This document shows, in pieces, positions 18,093 through 25,224 of a stretch of DNA of 54,951 bases. A program made the position numbers and the translations under genes. Position 1 is the stretch's first letter. Each line of letters begins with the position of its first letter. Source of the stretch: Silicimonas sp. (GTDB taxonomy: Bacteria > Pseudomonadota > Alphaproteobacteria > Rhodobacterales > Rhodobacteraceae); assembly GCA_022820365.1 (NCBI GenBank), contig JAJEFO010000015.1:1-54951 (forward strand), read 5' to 3'. A model generated the notes under the pieces. That model saw nothing but the letters and a program-made list of their open reading frames with translations, had not been told where the DNA came from and did no database searches.

Positions 18093-18320
18093 TCACGCGG
18101 CGAGCGCGATCTGCGCCACCGGCCGGTTGTCGTTGGCGCATGACGGCGGCTTCCATTGTCCGCAGCGGTTCAGGCGTGGCGCCAGCGCGGCCCATGCCCG
18201 GTCGAAGCGACCGGACTTGAGAAGCGACCGGAAGGTCAGGACGCCCTGGCCTCCGTCGCGGCCCCAGCTCTGCCCGGAGCGTTTCATCCGTGCCGTCACG
18301 AGAACCTTGTTGGCGGATTC
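18093..18320 (-). pseudogene. ISKra4-type transposase, C-terminal piece
   Basis: This encodes the last 75 residues of the transposase (ESANKVLVTARMKRSG, GGQGVLTFRSLLKSGRFDRAWAAL), cut off from its N-terminal part by the recombinase element. The frame continues upstream into the inserted element without a start of its own, so it should not be expressed as a separate protein. Joined at the GA shared with 20959-20960, the two pieces give an uninterrupted 485-residue protein with no lost or extra base. Confidence 0.85.
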
Positions 18321-18784
18321 GACCACCCGATGACAATGCCCACAGAAAAGGTGCTCGGCTAACCGTCCGGTACCAGCACCATCCCCGTCACGGCGAGTCG
18401 GTCGTGCTCGTGCGGCGCGGCACGTCGGCAAGTTCGACCTTGCTTGTCTGCCGCTTGCCGGACGGATCCCCGCTGACCCTGCAGGACTGGATGACGCGAC
18501 CTGAAGCGGAACTGTTTCCGACCGTCCTCCGGCCACGGATCGCGCCGCGCGCGCTGGTTCACGTCCATGACATCGTGTCTGACTTTCTCCTGTCCGTTGA
18601 TGGAGCAGAAGGGGGGAACGATGGGACTGGAGGTTCGCCAGAGGGCGCTGTTCGACCGGGAGGAGGAGAGCCCGGACGGACTGTTGAAGGGGGAGAGGCG
18701 GGAGCGGCTGGTGCTGCTGGTCGCGGAGATGATCAGGCAGGCGGCAACCGGCCGGAGGCCCTACGGGAAGGAGGTGCGGGATGA
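18290..18784 (+). CDS. DUF5372-like accessory ORF of recombinase element
   Basis: The convincing part lies at about 18365-18600 and reads VRYQHHPRHGESVVLVRR, then VCRLPDGSPLTLQDWMTRPEA and RALVHVHDIVSDFLL. This resembles the small proteins encoded just upstream of serine recombinases in many proteobacterial transposons (DUF5372-like, from memory). The only in-frame start is a GTG at 18290, outside the element inside the transposase remnant, and the frame continues out of phase over the next small gene. The original start was therefore probably lost, and the C-terminal Gly-rich part is likely not real. The function of these proteins is unknown. Confidence 0.45.
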   Translation: MPSREPCWRIRPPDDNAHRKGARLTVRYQHHPRHGESVVLVRRGTSASSTLLVCRLPDGSPLTLQDWMTRPEAELFPTVLRPRIAPRALVHVHDIVSDFLLSVDGAEGGNDGTGGSPEGAVRPGGGEPGRTVEGGEAGAAGAAGRGDDQAGGNRPEALREGGAG

Positions 18785-18800
18785 GCAGGATCACGGTTGA
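18621..18800 (+). CDS. Small ORF upstream of serine recombinase
   Basis: This 59-residue protein is rich in charged residues (MGLEVRQRALFDREEE then LLKGERRERLVLLVAEMIRQAATG) and probably helical. GGGGGGAACG precedes the ATG. Its stop lies 20 bases inside the recombinase gene, so the two are probably translationally coupled. Short ORFs at this position are a recurring part of such recombinase elements (recollection). Its role is not known; an accessory or directionality function is possible. Confidence 0.6.
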   Translation: MGLEVRQRALFDREEESPDGLLKGERRERLVLLVAEMIRQAATGRRPYGKEVRDEQDHG

Positions 18801-20850
18801 TCATCTTTCCCGCGAAGCGATCGTCTACGTCCGCCAGTCCTCCATGAAGCAGGTTCTCGCCAATCCCGGCAGCCGTGAGTGGCAGTATGGCCTGCAGGAC
18901 CGGGCCGGAGCCTTGGGATGGCCGGAACCGATCGTGATCGACGAGGATCTGGGCCGTTCGGGCGGCGGCGGCGCACGTCCGGGCTTCGACCGCATGCTTG
19001 CGGCGGTCTGCCGGGGCGAGATCGGCATCATCCTGGCGGTGGACGCGACGAGGCTCGCTCGAAACGGAACCGAATGGCACCGTCTGATAGACCACTGCGG
19101 CATCGTCGGCTGCCTTCTGGCCGACGAGCAGTCGGTCTACGACCCCCGGATTCCGTCGGACCGTCTCATGCTCGGGGTCCAGGGCGCGATGAGCGAGCTC
19201 GAGGCGTCGAACATCCGGCGCAGAATGATGGAAGGCAAGCTTCGCAAGGCCGAGCGGGGTGCGCTGTTCTCGTCGGTTCCGACGGGCTACGTGCGCGTCG
19301 GCAAGGAACGGATCGAGAAGGATCCGGACGAGCGGGTCCGTTCGGTCCTGGAACTGGTGTTCCGCAAGTTCGACGAGCTTCAGAGCCTGCGGCAGGTGAT
19401 GCTCTGGCTTCTAAGCGAGGGGATCGAGTTGCCGGTCCGGCCGTACGGCGGCACGGGACGGGAGGTGAGCTGGACCCGTCCGACCTACAGCCGGGTCCGC
19501 GACATCGTGGAGAACCCGGTCTACGCCGGCGCCTACGCATTCGGCCGCAGCGTCATGCAGACGGAGGTGCGCGACGGGCGCAAGCGCGCCGTGCAGAGGA
19601 AGATCCCGCGCCCGGAGGACTGGGCGATCTTGATCAAGGACGCGCATGAGGGCTACATCAGCTGGGAGAGGTACGAGCGGAACCGGCAGGTGATTGCGGA
19701 CAATGCACAGGTATCGGGCCGTGAAGGCGCGCGCGGCGCGGTTCGCGGCGGGGCCGCCCTGCTTGCAGGGCTTCTGCGTTGCGGCCACTGCGGACGCAAG
19801 CTGACGGTCACCTACTCCGGAAGATGGAACATGTTCCGCTACACTTGCGGAAACGGGGCGGTGAACCGCGGCGACGACAAGTGCATCGGATTTGGCGGCC
19901 GCCGCACGGACGAGGCCGTGGGCGAGGCGCTGCTGCGAGCGGTCGAGCCGGTCGCCATGGAGGCGGCGCTGCGGGCGATCGACGAGGATCGCGAGGCGAA
20001 GTCGGATGCCGTCCGGCAGGCGGAACTGGCGCTGGAACGGGCCCGCTACGAGGCCGACCGGGCGTTCCGGCAATTCGACGAGGTCGACCCCGAGAACCGG
20101 CAGGTCGCGGCCGAACTTGAGCGTCGCTGGAACGGACGCCTGGTCGCGGCGTCGGAGACGGAGGCGGCGCTGGAACGGGTGCAGGAGGCCGACCGGGCGT
20201 TCCGCATGGGCGACGCGGAGCGGGCCGCCTGCCTTGAGCTCGGCGCCAACCTTGAACGGGCCTGGTGCCACGAACGGGTCTCGCCGGAGATCCGCAAGCG
20301 GATCCTGCGCGCCGCCCTCGTCGAGGCGCTGGCGCATGTCGAGGACCGGCGTGTCCGGCTTGTCTTGCACTGGCAGGGAGGCGATCACAGCGAGATCTCC
20401 GTCGAAAAGCCCCCATCGGGCAGGCACCGTTACGTTACCGACGAGGAGACGTCGGCGATCATAACGGCGCTCGCCCGGCAGGTGCCCGACGAGACCATCG
20501 CCGCGATGCTCAACCGCAGCGGCCGGCTCACCGGCAAGGGCCGTCGCTGGCGGAAGGCGAATGTCGCCAGCTTCCGCGCGTACCGCAAGATTCCGGCCTA
20601 CCGCGAAGGCGAGGAGACGGAGCGGGGCGAACTCGGCGTGCGCGAGGCGGCCAAAATCCTTGGCGTTCGCGACCGGACGGTCATCAGCCGGATCGCGAGC
20701 GGAAGGCTGCCAGCCTGGCAGGTGTGCAAGGGCGCCCCCTGGGTTATCAAGATCGACGATCTTTCCCCGGAGCGGAATCCGGCGCAGCCGTCCCTGTTCG
20801 ATGCCGCGTCAGGTGACGGATCCGCGCAGAATGACGGCCGTCAGCAATGA
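18781..20850 (+). CDS. Large serine recombinase with C-terminal HTH
   Basis: This 689-residue recombinase integrates and/or excises DNA through a 5'-phosphoserine intermediate. The N-terminal resolvase domain has the catalytic Ser20 in VYVRQSSMKQV, the EDLGRSGGG and DATRLARNG motifs and AMSELEASNIRRR. The recombinase domain follows (PTGYVR; NPVYAGAYAFGR). A zinc ribbon (LRCGHCGRKLTVTYSG, with later YTCGN and DDKC), a coiled coil around 400-480 and a C-terminal excisionase-like helix-turn-helix (GVREAAKILGVRDRTVISRIASGRLPA) are also visible. GGAGG precedes the ATG. It appears intact and is probably the enzyme that placed this element into the transposase gene. Confidence 0.93.
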   Translation: MSRITVDHLSREAIVYVRQSSMKQVLANPGSREWQYGLQDRAGALGWPEPIVIDEDLGRSGGGGARPGFDRMLAAVCRGEIGIILAVDATRLARNGTEWHRLIDHCGIVGCLLADEQSVYDPRIPSDRLMLGVQGAMSELEASNIRRRMMEGKLRKAERGALFSSVPTGYVRVGKERIEKDPDERVRSVLELVFRKFDELQSLRQVMLWLLSEGIELPVRPYGGTGREVSWTRPTYSRVRDIVENPVYAGAYAFGRSVMQTEVRDGRKRAVQRKIPRPEDWAILIKDAHEGYISWERYERNRQVIADNAQVSGREGARGAVRGGAALLAGLLRCGHCGRKLTVTYSGRWNMFRYTCGNGAVNRGDDKCIGFGGRRTDEAVGEALLRAVEPVAMEAALRAIDEDREAKSDAVRQAELALERARYEADRAFRQFDEVDPENRQVAAELERRWNGRLVAASETEAALERVQEADRAFRMGDAERAACLELGANLERAWCHERVSPEIRKRILRAALVEALAHVEDRRVRLVLHWQGGDHSEISVEKPPSGRHRYVTDEETSAIITALARQVPDETIAAMLNRSGRLTGKGRRWRKANVASFRAYRKIPAYREGEETERGELGVREAAKILGVRDRTVISRIASGRLPAWQVCKGAPWVIKIDDLSPERNPAQPSLFDAASGDGSAQNDGRQQ

Positions 20851-20942
20851 ATCCGGTCGCCATACGCCGCCAGGCCAGGGGCGCGGAAAGCGTCGCCCGC
20901 CACTGGAACATCCAGTCTTTCAACGACATAGCGAGGTGCGCA

Positions 20943-22190
20943 TCATGAGTCCCCCGTCTCCACGGCACCGGAACCGATCGCGAAGCCCGCTTCGGCGGCG
21001 GCCGCGCAGTTCATGCGGCGGCGGTTGCTGCGGAAGTAGGCCAGTTCTTTCCGGATGTCCTCGGCCCCCTTCCCCTTCCTCAGCAGGTGGCGCATGGCGT
21101 CGATCACCTTGCCGGCGCCCTTGGGGTCGTGGCGCAGGACATGCCGCCACTTCTCGAACCACGCCGTGCCCGCCGCCGTGTCCGGGCCGAAGGCGGCGTC
21201 GGCTGCGGCCTTGAGATGCTGGGCTCCATGCCAAAAATCCAGGAGGACCACGTCGGGGCACAGGGAGTCCAGGAAAGGCCAGTTGTCCTTCGCGCCATCG
21301 GCGACTGCCGCAAGCTTCAGGTCCGGGTTGAGCTTCAGCCAGTGGAACGCCTCGGCCTTCAGCTGCGACTTCAGGCTCGTCTTGCCGGCCTCCGGAAGAC
21401 GCCCGATATACCGGCTCTCCAGCGTGTTTCCCTGGGCATCGAGCAGGGCCACGACGCCGCATGACGCCTCGCGCCAGCCAGCGTCCATTGCGTTTCCGTC
21501 CGCCGTCTCGGCGTTCATGCGCATCATGACGCCGTCGAGCGAGACCAGAAGCGACACGGCCTCCACGGGCATCTCCTCCCGTGCACGGAGGTCTTCGAGA
21601 AGCGCGCCGGAACACGCCTCCATGCAGGTCCCCGCCTCCCCGGAAAGCCGCACCAGGGATGCCGTCGAGGGCCCCTTGCCGCACAGCCTCCTCCAGGCGT
21701 CCTCGCTCTCGCGGGCCGTCAGACCGCTCATGAGATACATCGAAAGGCCCGCCGCCGCCGGCGTCAGACCGCCGGCCGTCAGGCCAAGGACGGCTTCGGC
21801 CGGGACCAGGGACGTCCCTGTGCCCGAGGGGCGGTACCGCGACCGGAGGAAGTCGACCGGCCCGAACATCGTCATCGCGCGGCCCGGCGTGACCTCCGCC
21901 TTCCGATGCGTCCTGCCGTCGGCCTGCAGCGACGGCCCGTGGTCGTCCAGCGCCGCGAACGCGTCGGTCAGGACCGAGCGGACCATGCCGAAGACCATGT
22001 CGCGGACCGCGCCCTCGGCCTCCAGCGGATCGTTCCGGTACAGGGCCGCGACGCTCTCCGCCAGGCCGATCTCGACGGCCCTCTCGACCAGGGCGATGCC
22101 CGCTTTCGTCAGACCGTCCATGGCCGCCGCGACGGATCCGCGTCCATCGTCGATGTTGGCAATGGGGTTCTCAGGCTGTAGGATTTCCAT
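20943..22190 (-). pseudogene. ISKra4-type transposase, N-terminal piece
   Basis: This piece holds 410 native residues of a DDE transposase, then TGDS and a stop from the inserted element. Visible parts are a family-typical N-terminus (MEILQPENPIANIDDGRGSV), LVSLDGVMMRMNAE with the first catalytic Asp, AAVADGAKDNWPFLD with the second, and DFWHGAQHLKAAADAAFG. It ends at FAIGSGAVE, exactly where the third catalytic residue (Glu) is expected. GGAAAGGAA lies upstream of the ATG. Truncated at the active site, it should be inactive unless the recombinase element excises. Confidence 0.85.
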
Positions 22191-22406
22191 CAGAGCGTTC
22201 CTTTCCGCACCTCGTCCAGGAGGGGCATTTGCGTGGTATCAGGAACGCTCTACCACACCTGCCGCACAGGGGCAGGATCTCGCTGGAAACGGAAAAATCC
22301 CGGCCCGCACCGCGAATTTTCGCGAAATCCGCCGGATCAGGGGCCGTCGCCGGATCCGGCCTCGGAAATGTCGTGTGATTTCAGCGTACTAAAAATCCGT
22401 CATCCG

Positions 22407-22435
22407 CCATACGGAAATCGCACCCCATTCAATGG
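22407..22435. repeat. Right terminal inverted repeat of the IS
   Basis: This is the partner of 18030-18057 and lies about 220 bases upstream of the transposase start. The chain of alternating CCCATT/AATGGG hexamers continues outward to 22444. Confidence 0.75.
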
Positions 22436-22445
22436 GCCCCCATTC
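22429..22445. repeat. 17-bp direct repeat at right IS end
   Basis: This is an identical copy of the 17-bp motif at 18019-18035. It overlaps the right terminal inverted repeat by a few bases, which makes a dual role (IS end plus target duplication) hard to separate. Confidence 0.8.
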
Positions 22446-22918
22446 CGGCGGTAATTTCGGGCCAGTCGTTCGCCTGGCTGCAGGATCGATGCCTCGCGGC
22501 GATCCGTGACCTGAAGACCGGAATCTCATGAACCGGCGGCGGGTCGAATGGCCGGTCATTGCCACTTTGAGCAGGAAATTGCCGACCCAAGTTCAGCCAT
22601 GTCAGCGGAAAGCGGGAAGAACTTTACCAATCCCGATGAAAAGGCGCGGGAAATTCACGTCAGAGCAGGACGAGAAACAACACGGCGCAGCAGGTGGTCT
22701 CCTCGCTGGTCTCCGTCCTTCCGGTCCGGGCCGAATCAGTCCGGTGCCAGCGGTGGGGGATTCGGGCACCGCAGGGCGAGGACGGCATCGAGAGCGCCGA
22801 AAGGCCACGAAAAAAGCACGCGCATCGCCCGGCTTCGCACACACACCCCACGGAATTTCGTTTAGTCTGCCGCTTCAGTGCGAGGATCCGCCCGGCGGCG
22901 GCAACAAGGGAGATCGAC
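22446..22918. other. Spacer between IS and lipoprotein genes
   Basis: No intact gene is seen. A short in-frame tail (VISGQSFAWLQDRCLAAIRDLK, 22451-22527) ends in TGA right after the IS end and could be the 3' remnant of a gene broken by the IS. The rest probably holds the promoter for the lipoprotein pair. AAGGGAG near 22907 is the ribosome site of the next gene. Confidence 0.4.
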
Positions 22919-23809
22919 ATGAGACACCATCCTGCCTGCGGCCTCGCCGTCGGAACCGCCCTCTTCCTCGCGGCGTGCGGCAACGGCCCGGCGTCGATGC
23001 CGGCCCTCTCGCTTGGCGACATCAGGAACCTCACCGGCCTTTCGGCGCCGATCGAGACGGCGGCGGCGCAGCAGGCGCGCCAGCAGGAGAATTCCGCGCG
23101 CGTGGATTCCCTGATCCTGTCGACGATGCACGTGGAGGTAGCCGGCCCGGACGATACCCGCAGGTTTCGGCTGCTGCCGGAGTGCTCCGGAGTGCGCTGC
23201 GAGATGCACGATCCCGTGACCGGCACGAGCGACATGTTCGACCTTGCCGCCTCCCCGGTCATGCGTGGCGATGCCGAGGCCATAGGCTCCGCGCACGGCA
23301 TCACGCTCCTGTCGGAGACCGGTCGGAACATGGGCGCGGACCGAGCCTCGCTTGGAGCCTGGATGGAGCACGGCTCCTTCGAACTCTTCACCGATCGCGT
23401 TACGGGAGAGAGCGTCGAGTCCAGCTACTCGTACGCGCTCGTCCTGGGAGATCTCACGAGACGCCCGCTGACTGAGTCAGCGAGCTGGCTCGGCATCATG
23501 GTTGGAACGACCACCTCCGGGGATGAAGAGGGCGACCGGCTCGTGGGGACGGCGGCGCTGAACTACGACATGGCCGCTGGCGGCCTCGACGCGGCGTTCA
23601 GCGGCATCAGGAACATCGACCGCGGGACGGCGCACGCGATCGGGACGGTAATCTTCTCCGACCTGGATGTCGGTCCGGACGGGACATTCTCGCGCGGCCA
23701 GTCGGGCACGCGCATCCATGGCGGCTTCCAGGGTTCCGGCCACGCCGAGGCGGCCGGCATCTTCGAGCAGTCCGACATCTTCGGAGCCTTCGGCGCAACA
23801 CGGCAGTAG
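22919..23809 (+). CDS. Lipoprotein with TbpB-like C-terminal barrel motif (copy 1)
   Basis: This is a 296-residue predicted lipoprotein. A signal peptide of 19 residues ends in lipobox LAAC, so Cys20 would be lipidated and the protein anchored in an outer or inner membrane leaflet. The mature part is beta-rich and ends in GTRIHGGFQGSGHAEAAGIF followed by FGAFGATR, the closing-strand pattern of the transferrin-binding-protein-B-like beta-barrel domain. Two Cys (SGVRCEMHD region and LLPEC) may form a disulfide. The frame is open upstream to 22694, but only the ATG at 22919 gives a lipoprotein signal. Its ligand is unknown. It is a paralogue of the next gene. Confidence 0.75.
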   Translation: MRHHPACGLAVGTALFLAACGNGPASMPALSLGDIRNLTGLSAPIETAAAQQARQQENSARVDSLILSTMHVEVAGPDDTRRFRLLPECSGVRCEMHDPVTGTSDMFDLAASPVMRGDAEAIGSAHGITLLSETGRNMGADRASLGAWMEHGSFELFTDRVTGESVESSYSYALVLGDLTRRPLTESASWLGIMVGTTTSGDEEGDRLVGTAALNYDMAAGGLDAAFSGIRNIDRGTAHAIGTVIFSDLDVGPDGTFSRGQSGTRIHGGFQGSGHAEAAGIFEQSDIFGAFGATRQ

Positions 23810-23883
23810 GCGCACTGTCCGGAACGGCGGCCGCGAGCCGCTTGTCGCGCTACATGTCGACCCCGGCAGCAAGGAAGACGGGC

Positions 23884-24807
23884 ATGAGATGCAATTCCGC
23901 GTGCAGCCTGGCGCTGGCCGCCCTCCTCCCGCTCGCGGCTTGCTCCGAGGGCGGCGGTCCAGCGCCCGGGCCGGCGCCCTGGCCGGCGCTCGACGTTGAC
24001 GGGATCCGAGAGCTTGCCGGGCTGTCGACCCAGGTTGAGACGGCGGAGGCGCTACAAGAACGAAACCTCGACATCCGCGCCCGCGCCGATTCCCTTTTCC
24101 TGTCGACGATGCACGGGGAGTCGGGCGGCACCGGGGGTCCGACGTTCCGCCTCCTGACGCGGTGCGGCGGAACGCGGTGCACCGTGACTGAATCGCCAGG
24201 TGGCGCCGTCGACACGATCGAGCTTGTGAACACGCCTCTCAGGCAGGGCGCTCCCGTCGCCATCGGCTCGAAGCGCGGCGTCACCCTGTGGTGGGAGGCC
24301 TCGACGCACACGGGCGCGAACCTCGCCAGTCTCGGCGCTTGGCTGGAGCACGGCTCGTTCGCGGTCCTGAACGAGATCGGGCTCGGCGACGAGGGCCCCG
24401 TCGACGTCTGGTACGGGATCGCCTTGGGCGAGCTCGCGGGATCCCCGCCGACCGGCAGCGCGACCTGGTTCGGCATCATGGCGGGAACGCCCGTCACCGG
24501 GGATGCCCGCGGCGAGCGGCTCGTGGGGGACGCGGTCCTGACCTGGGACCTCCGCTTCGGGAGCGACGGGTCCGGCGCCTCCCTCGACGTCGCTTTCGGC
24601 GGCATCATGAACATCGACCGCGGGACGGCACACGCGGTCGGGACGGTGTCGTTCGAGAGCGTCGCGGCCGATCTGGACGGGACATTCGCGGCTGGGGAGG
24701 CCGGCACGCGCATCCAGGGTGGCTTCCACGGTCCCGGCCACGCCGAGGCGGCGGGCGTCTTCGAGCATTCCGGCATCGTGGGCGCCTTCGGCGCGACGCG
24801 GCGGTAA
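23884..24807 (+). CDS. Lipoprotein with TbpB-like C-terminal barrel motif (copy 2)
   Basis: This 307-residue protein is a clear paralogue of the preceding gene. It has the same lipobox (LAAC, Cys20), the same DIR-like N-terminal helix (DGIRELAGLSTQVETAEAL), the same paired Cys region (LLTRCGGTRCTV) and the shared NIDRGTAHA and GGFHGPGHAEAAGVF motifs, ending FGATRR. A TTG start 42 bases upstream is in frame, but the ATG at 23884 has GGAAG upstream and yields the lipoprotein signal. The gap to copy 1 is 74 bases, so cotranscription is likely. Divergence is greatest in the middle, as expected for ligand-binding or surface-exposed parts. Confidence 0.75.
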   Translation: MRCNSACSLALAALLPLAACSEGGGPAPGPAPWPALDVDGIRELAGLSTQVETAEALQERNLDIRARADSLFLSTMHGESGGTGGPTFRLLTRCGGTRCTVTESPGGAVDTIELVNTPLRQGAPVAIGSKRGVTLWWEASTHTGANLASLGAWLEHGSFAVLNEIGLGDEGPVDVWYGIALGELAGSPPTGSATWFGIMAGTPVTGDARGERLVGDAVLTWDLRFGSDGSGASLDVAFGGIMNIDRGTAHAVGTVSFESVAADLDGTFAAGEAGTRIQGGFHGPGHAEAAGVFEHSGIVGAFGATRR

Positions 24808-24892
24808 GGTTCGGCTCACAGGAGGCGCTTCAATCGTGCCCGCAGGTTTCGTCGCTTGCCGCGCCCGTGGCCGCAGGTTGCGGATGCAGGGC

Positions 24893-24971
24893 GTCACATA
24901 ATTCGAGCACCAGCGTGCGGTTTTTCCCCACGCTCCTTGCGACCGGTTTCTCCAGCAGATCAGTGACAGTC
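24893..24971. repeat. Right copy of 79-bp island-flanking direct repeat
   Basis: This segment matches 17497-17575 at 72 of 79 positions in the same orientation. On the minus strand it reads TVTDLLEKPVARSVGKNRT without the stop codon found in the left copy. It lies 85 bases after the second lipoprotein gene and 253 bases before the ABC transporter operon. Confidence 0.85.
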
Positions 24972-25171
24972 TAGGACGAGGAACAGTCACGCGCGTCAGG
25001 GATGCCATCACGTATGGGACCGATCTGCGTGGGCCAGCCTCCCAGTCACGACGTTAGCGAGATGACGCCTCGCTTCCAGCACGCTGCAACCGTCCTGCGC
25101 AGTGAGCGGTTGCCGTGCAGAGGGCATCCGAATGAACGGAGTTGCTCCGTGCAAGGAATCCCGCTTGATTT

Positions 25172-25186
25172 GTCAGTCCAATTGAC
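25172..25186. promoter_or_regulatory. Candidate operator upstream of ABC operon
   Basis: GTCA-N7-TGAC forms a short inverted repeat 38 bases before the start of the binding-protein gene, inside an A/T-richer patch. Short palindromes here are typical of GntR/LacI-type operators, but the arms are only four bases, so chance is possible. No regulator gene is adjacent. Confidence 0.25.
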
Positions 25187-25224
25187 TTACCTGCGCCCGC
25201 AGTCTGACAGACAACAGGGAGAAT

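Larger units (their letters stand above)
18321..20960 (+). mobile_element. 2.64-kb serine-recombinase element nested in the IS
   Basis: The element carries a recombinase gene plus two short upstream ORFs in the opposite direction to the host transposase. Its edges are inferred from the transposase frame: both junctions share the dinucleotide TC (GA on the transposase strand) at 18319-18320 and 20959-20960. This fits the 2-bp crossover of serine recombinases. No extended inverted repeats are visible at its ends, which also fits site-specific integration rather than DDE transposition. Confidence 0.8.
18019..22445 (-). mobile_element. ISKra4-type insertion sequence, interrupted
   Basis: The ends carry inverted repeats of about 28 bases (18030-18057 against 22407-22435) and share a 17-bp direct motif. 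Inside lies a minus-strand transposase gene in two pieces (20943-22190 N-terminal; 18093-18320 C-terminal), split by a 2640-bp serine-recombinase element. Subtracting that insert leaves about 1.79 kb, a normal size for an ISKra4 member. The family assignment rests on the C-terminal pattern VVESANKVLVTARMKRSG and the DGVMMRM and VADGAKDNW motifs, from memory of the family. Confidence 0.75.
17497..24971. mobile_element. 7.5-kb accessory island between direct repeats
   Basis: The island is bounded by the 79-bp direct repeats and sits between two catabolic operons of the same orientation. It contains an ISKra4-type element, a serine-recombinase element nested inside that, and two paralogous lipoprotein genes. 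The recombinase in the island belongs to the nested element, so the enzyme that mobilised the outer unit is not identified. The repeat copies are 91% identical, so either the insertion is old or the repeats are homologous remnants rather than a fresh duplication. Confidence 0.6.

Noticed and set aside
19411-20427. 338-aa minus-strand frame inside the recombinase gene
   Set aside because: It is a shadow of the recombinase frame caused by high GC; no domain is recognisable.
24052-25011. 319-aa minus-strand frame opposite the second lipoprotein
   Set aside because: It is antisense to a clear lipoprotein gene with a signal peptide and paralogue; the frame lacks family features.
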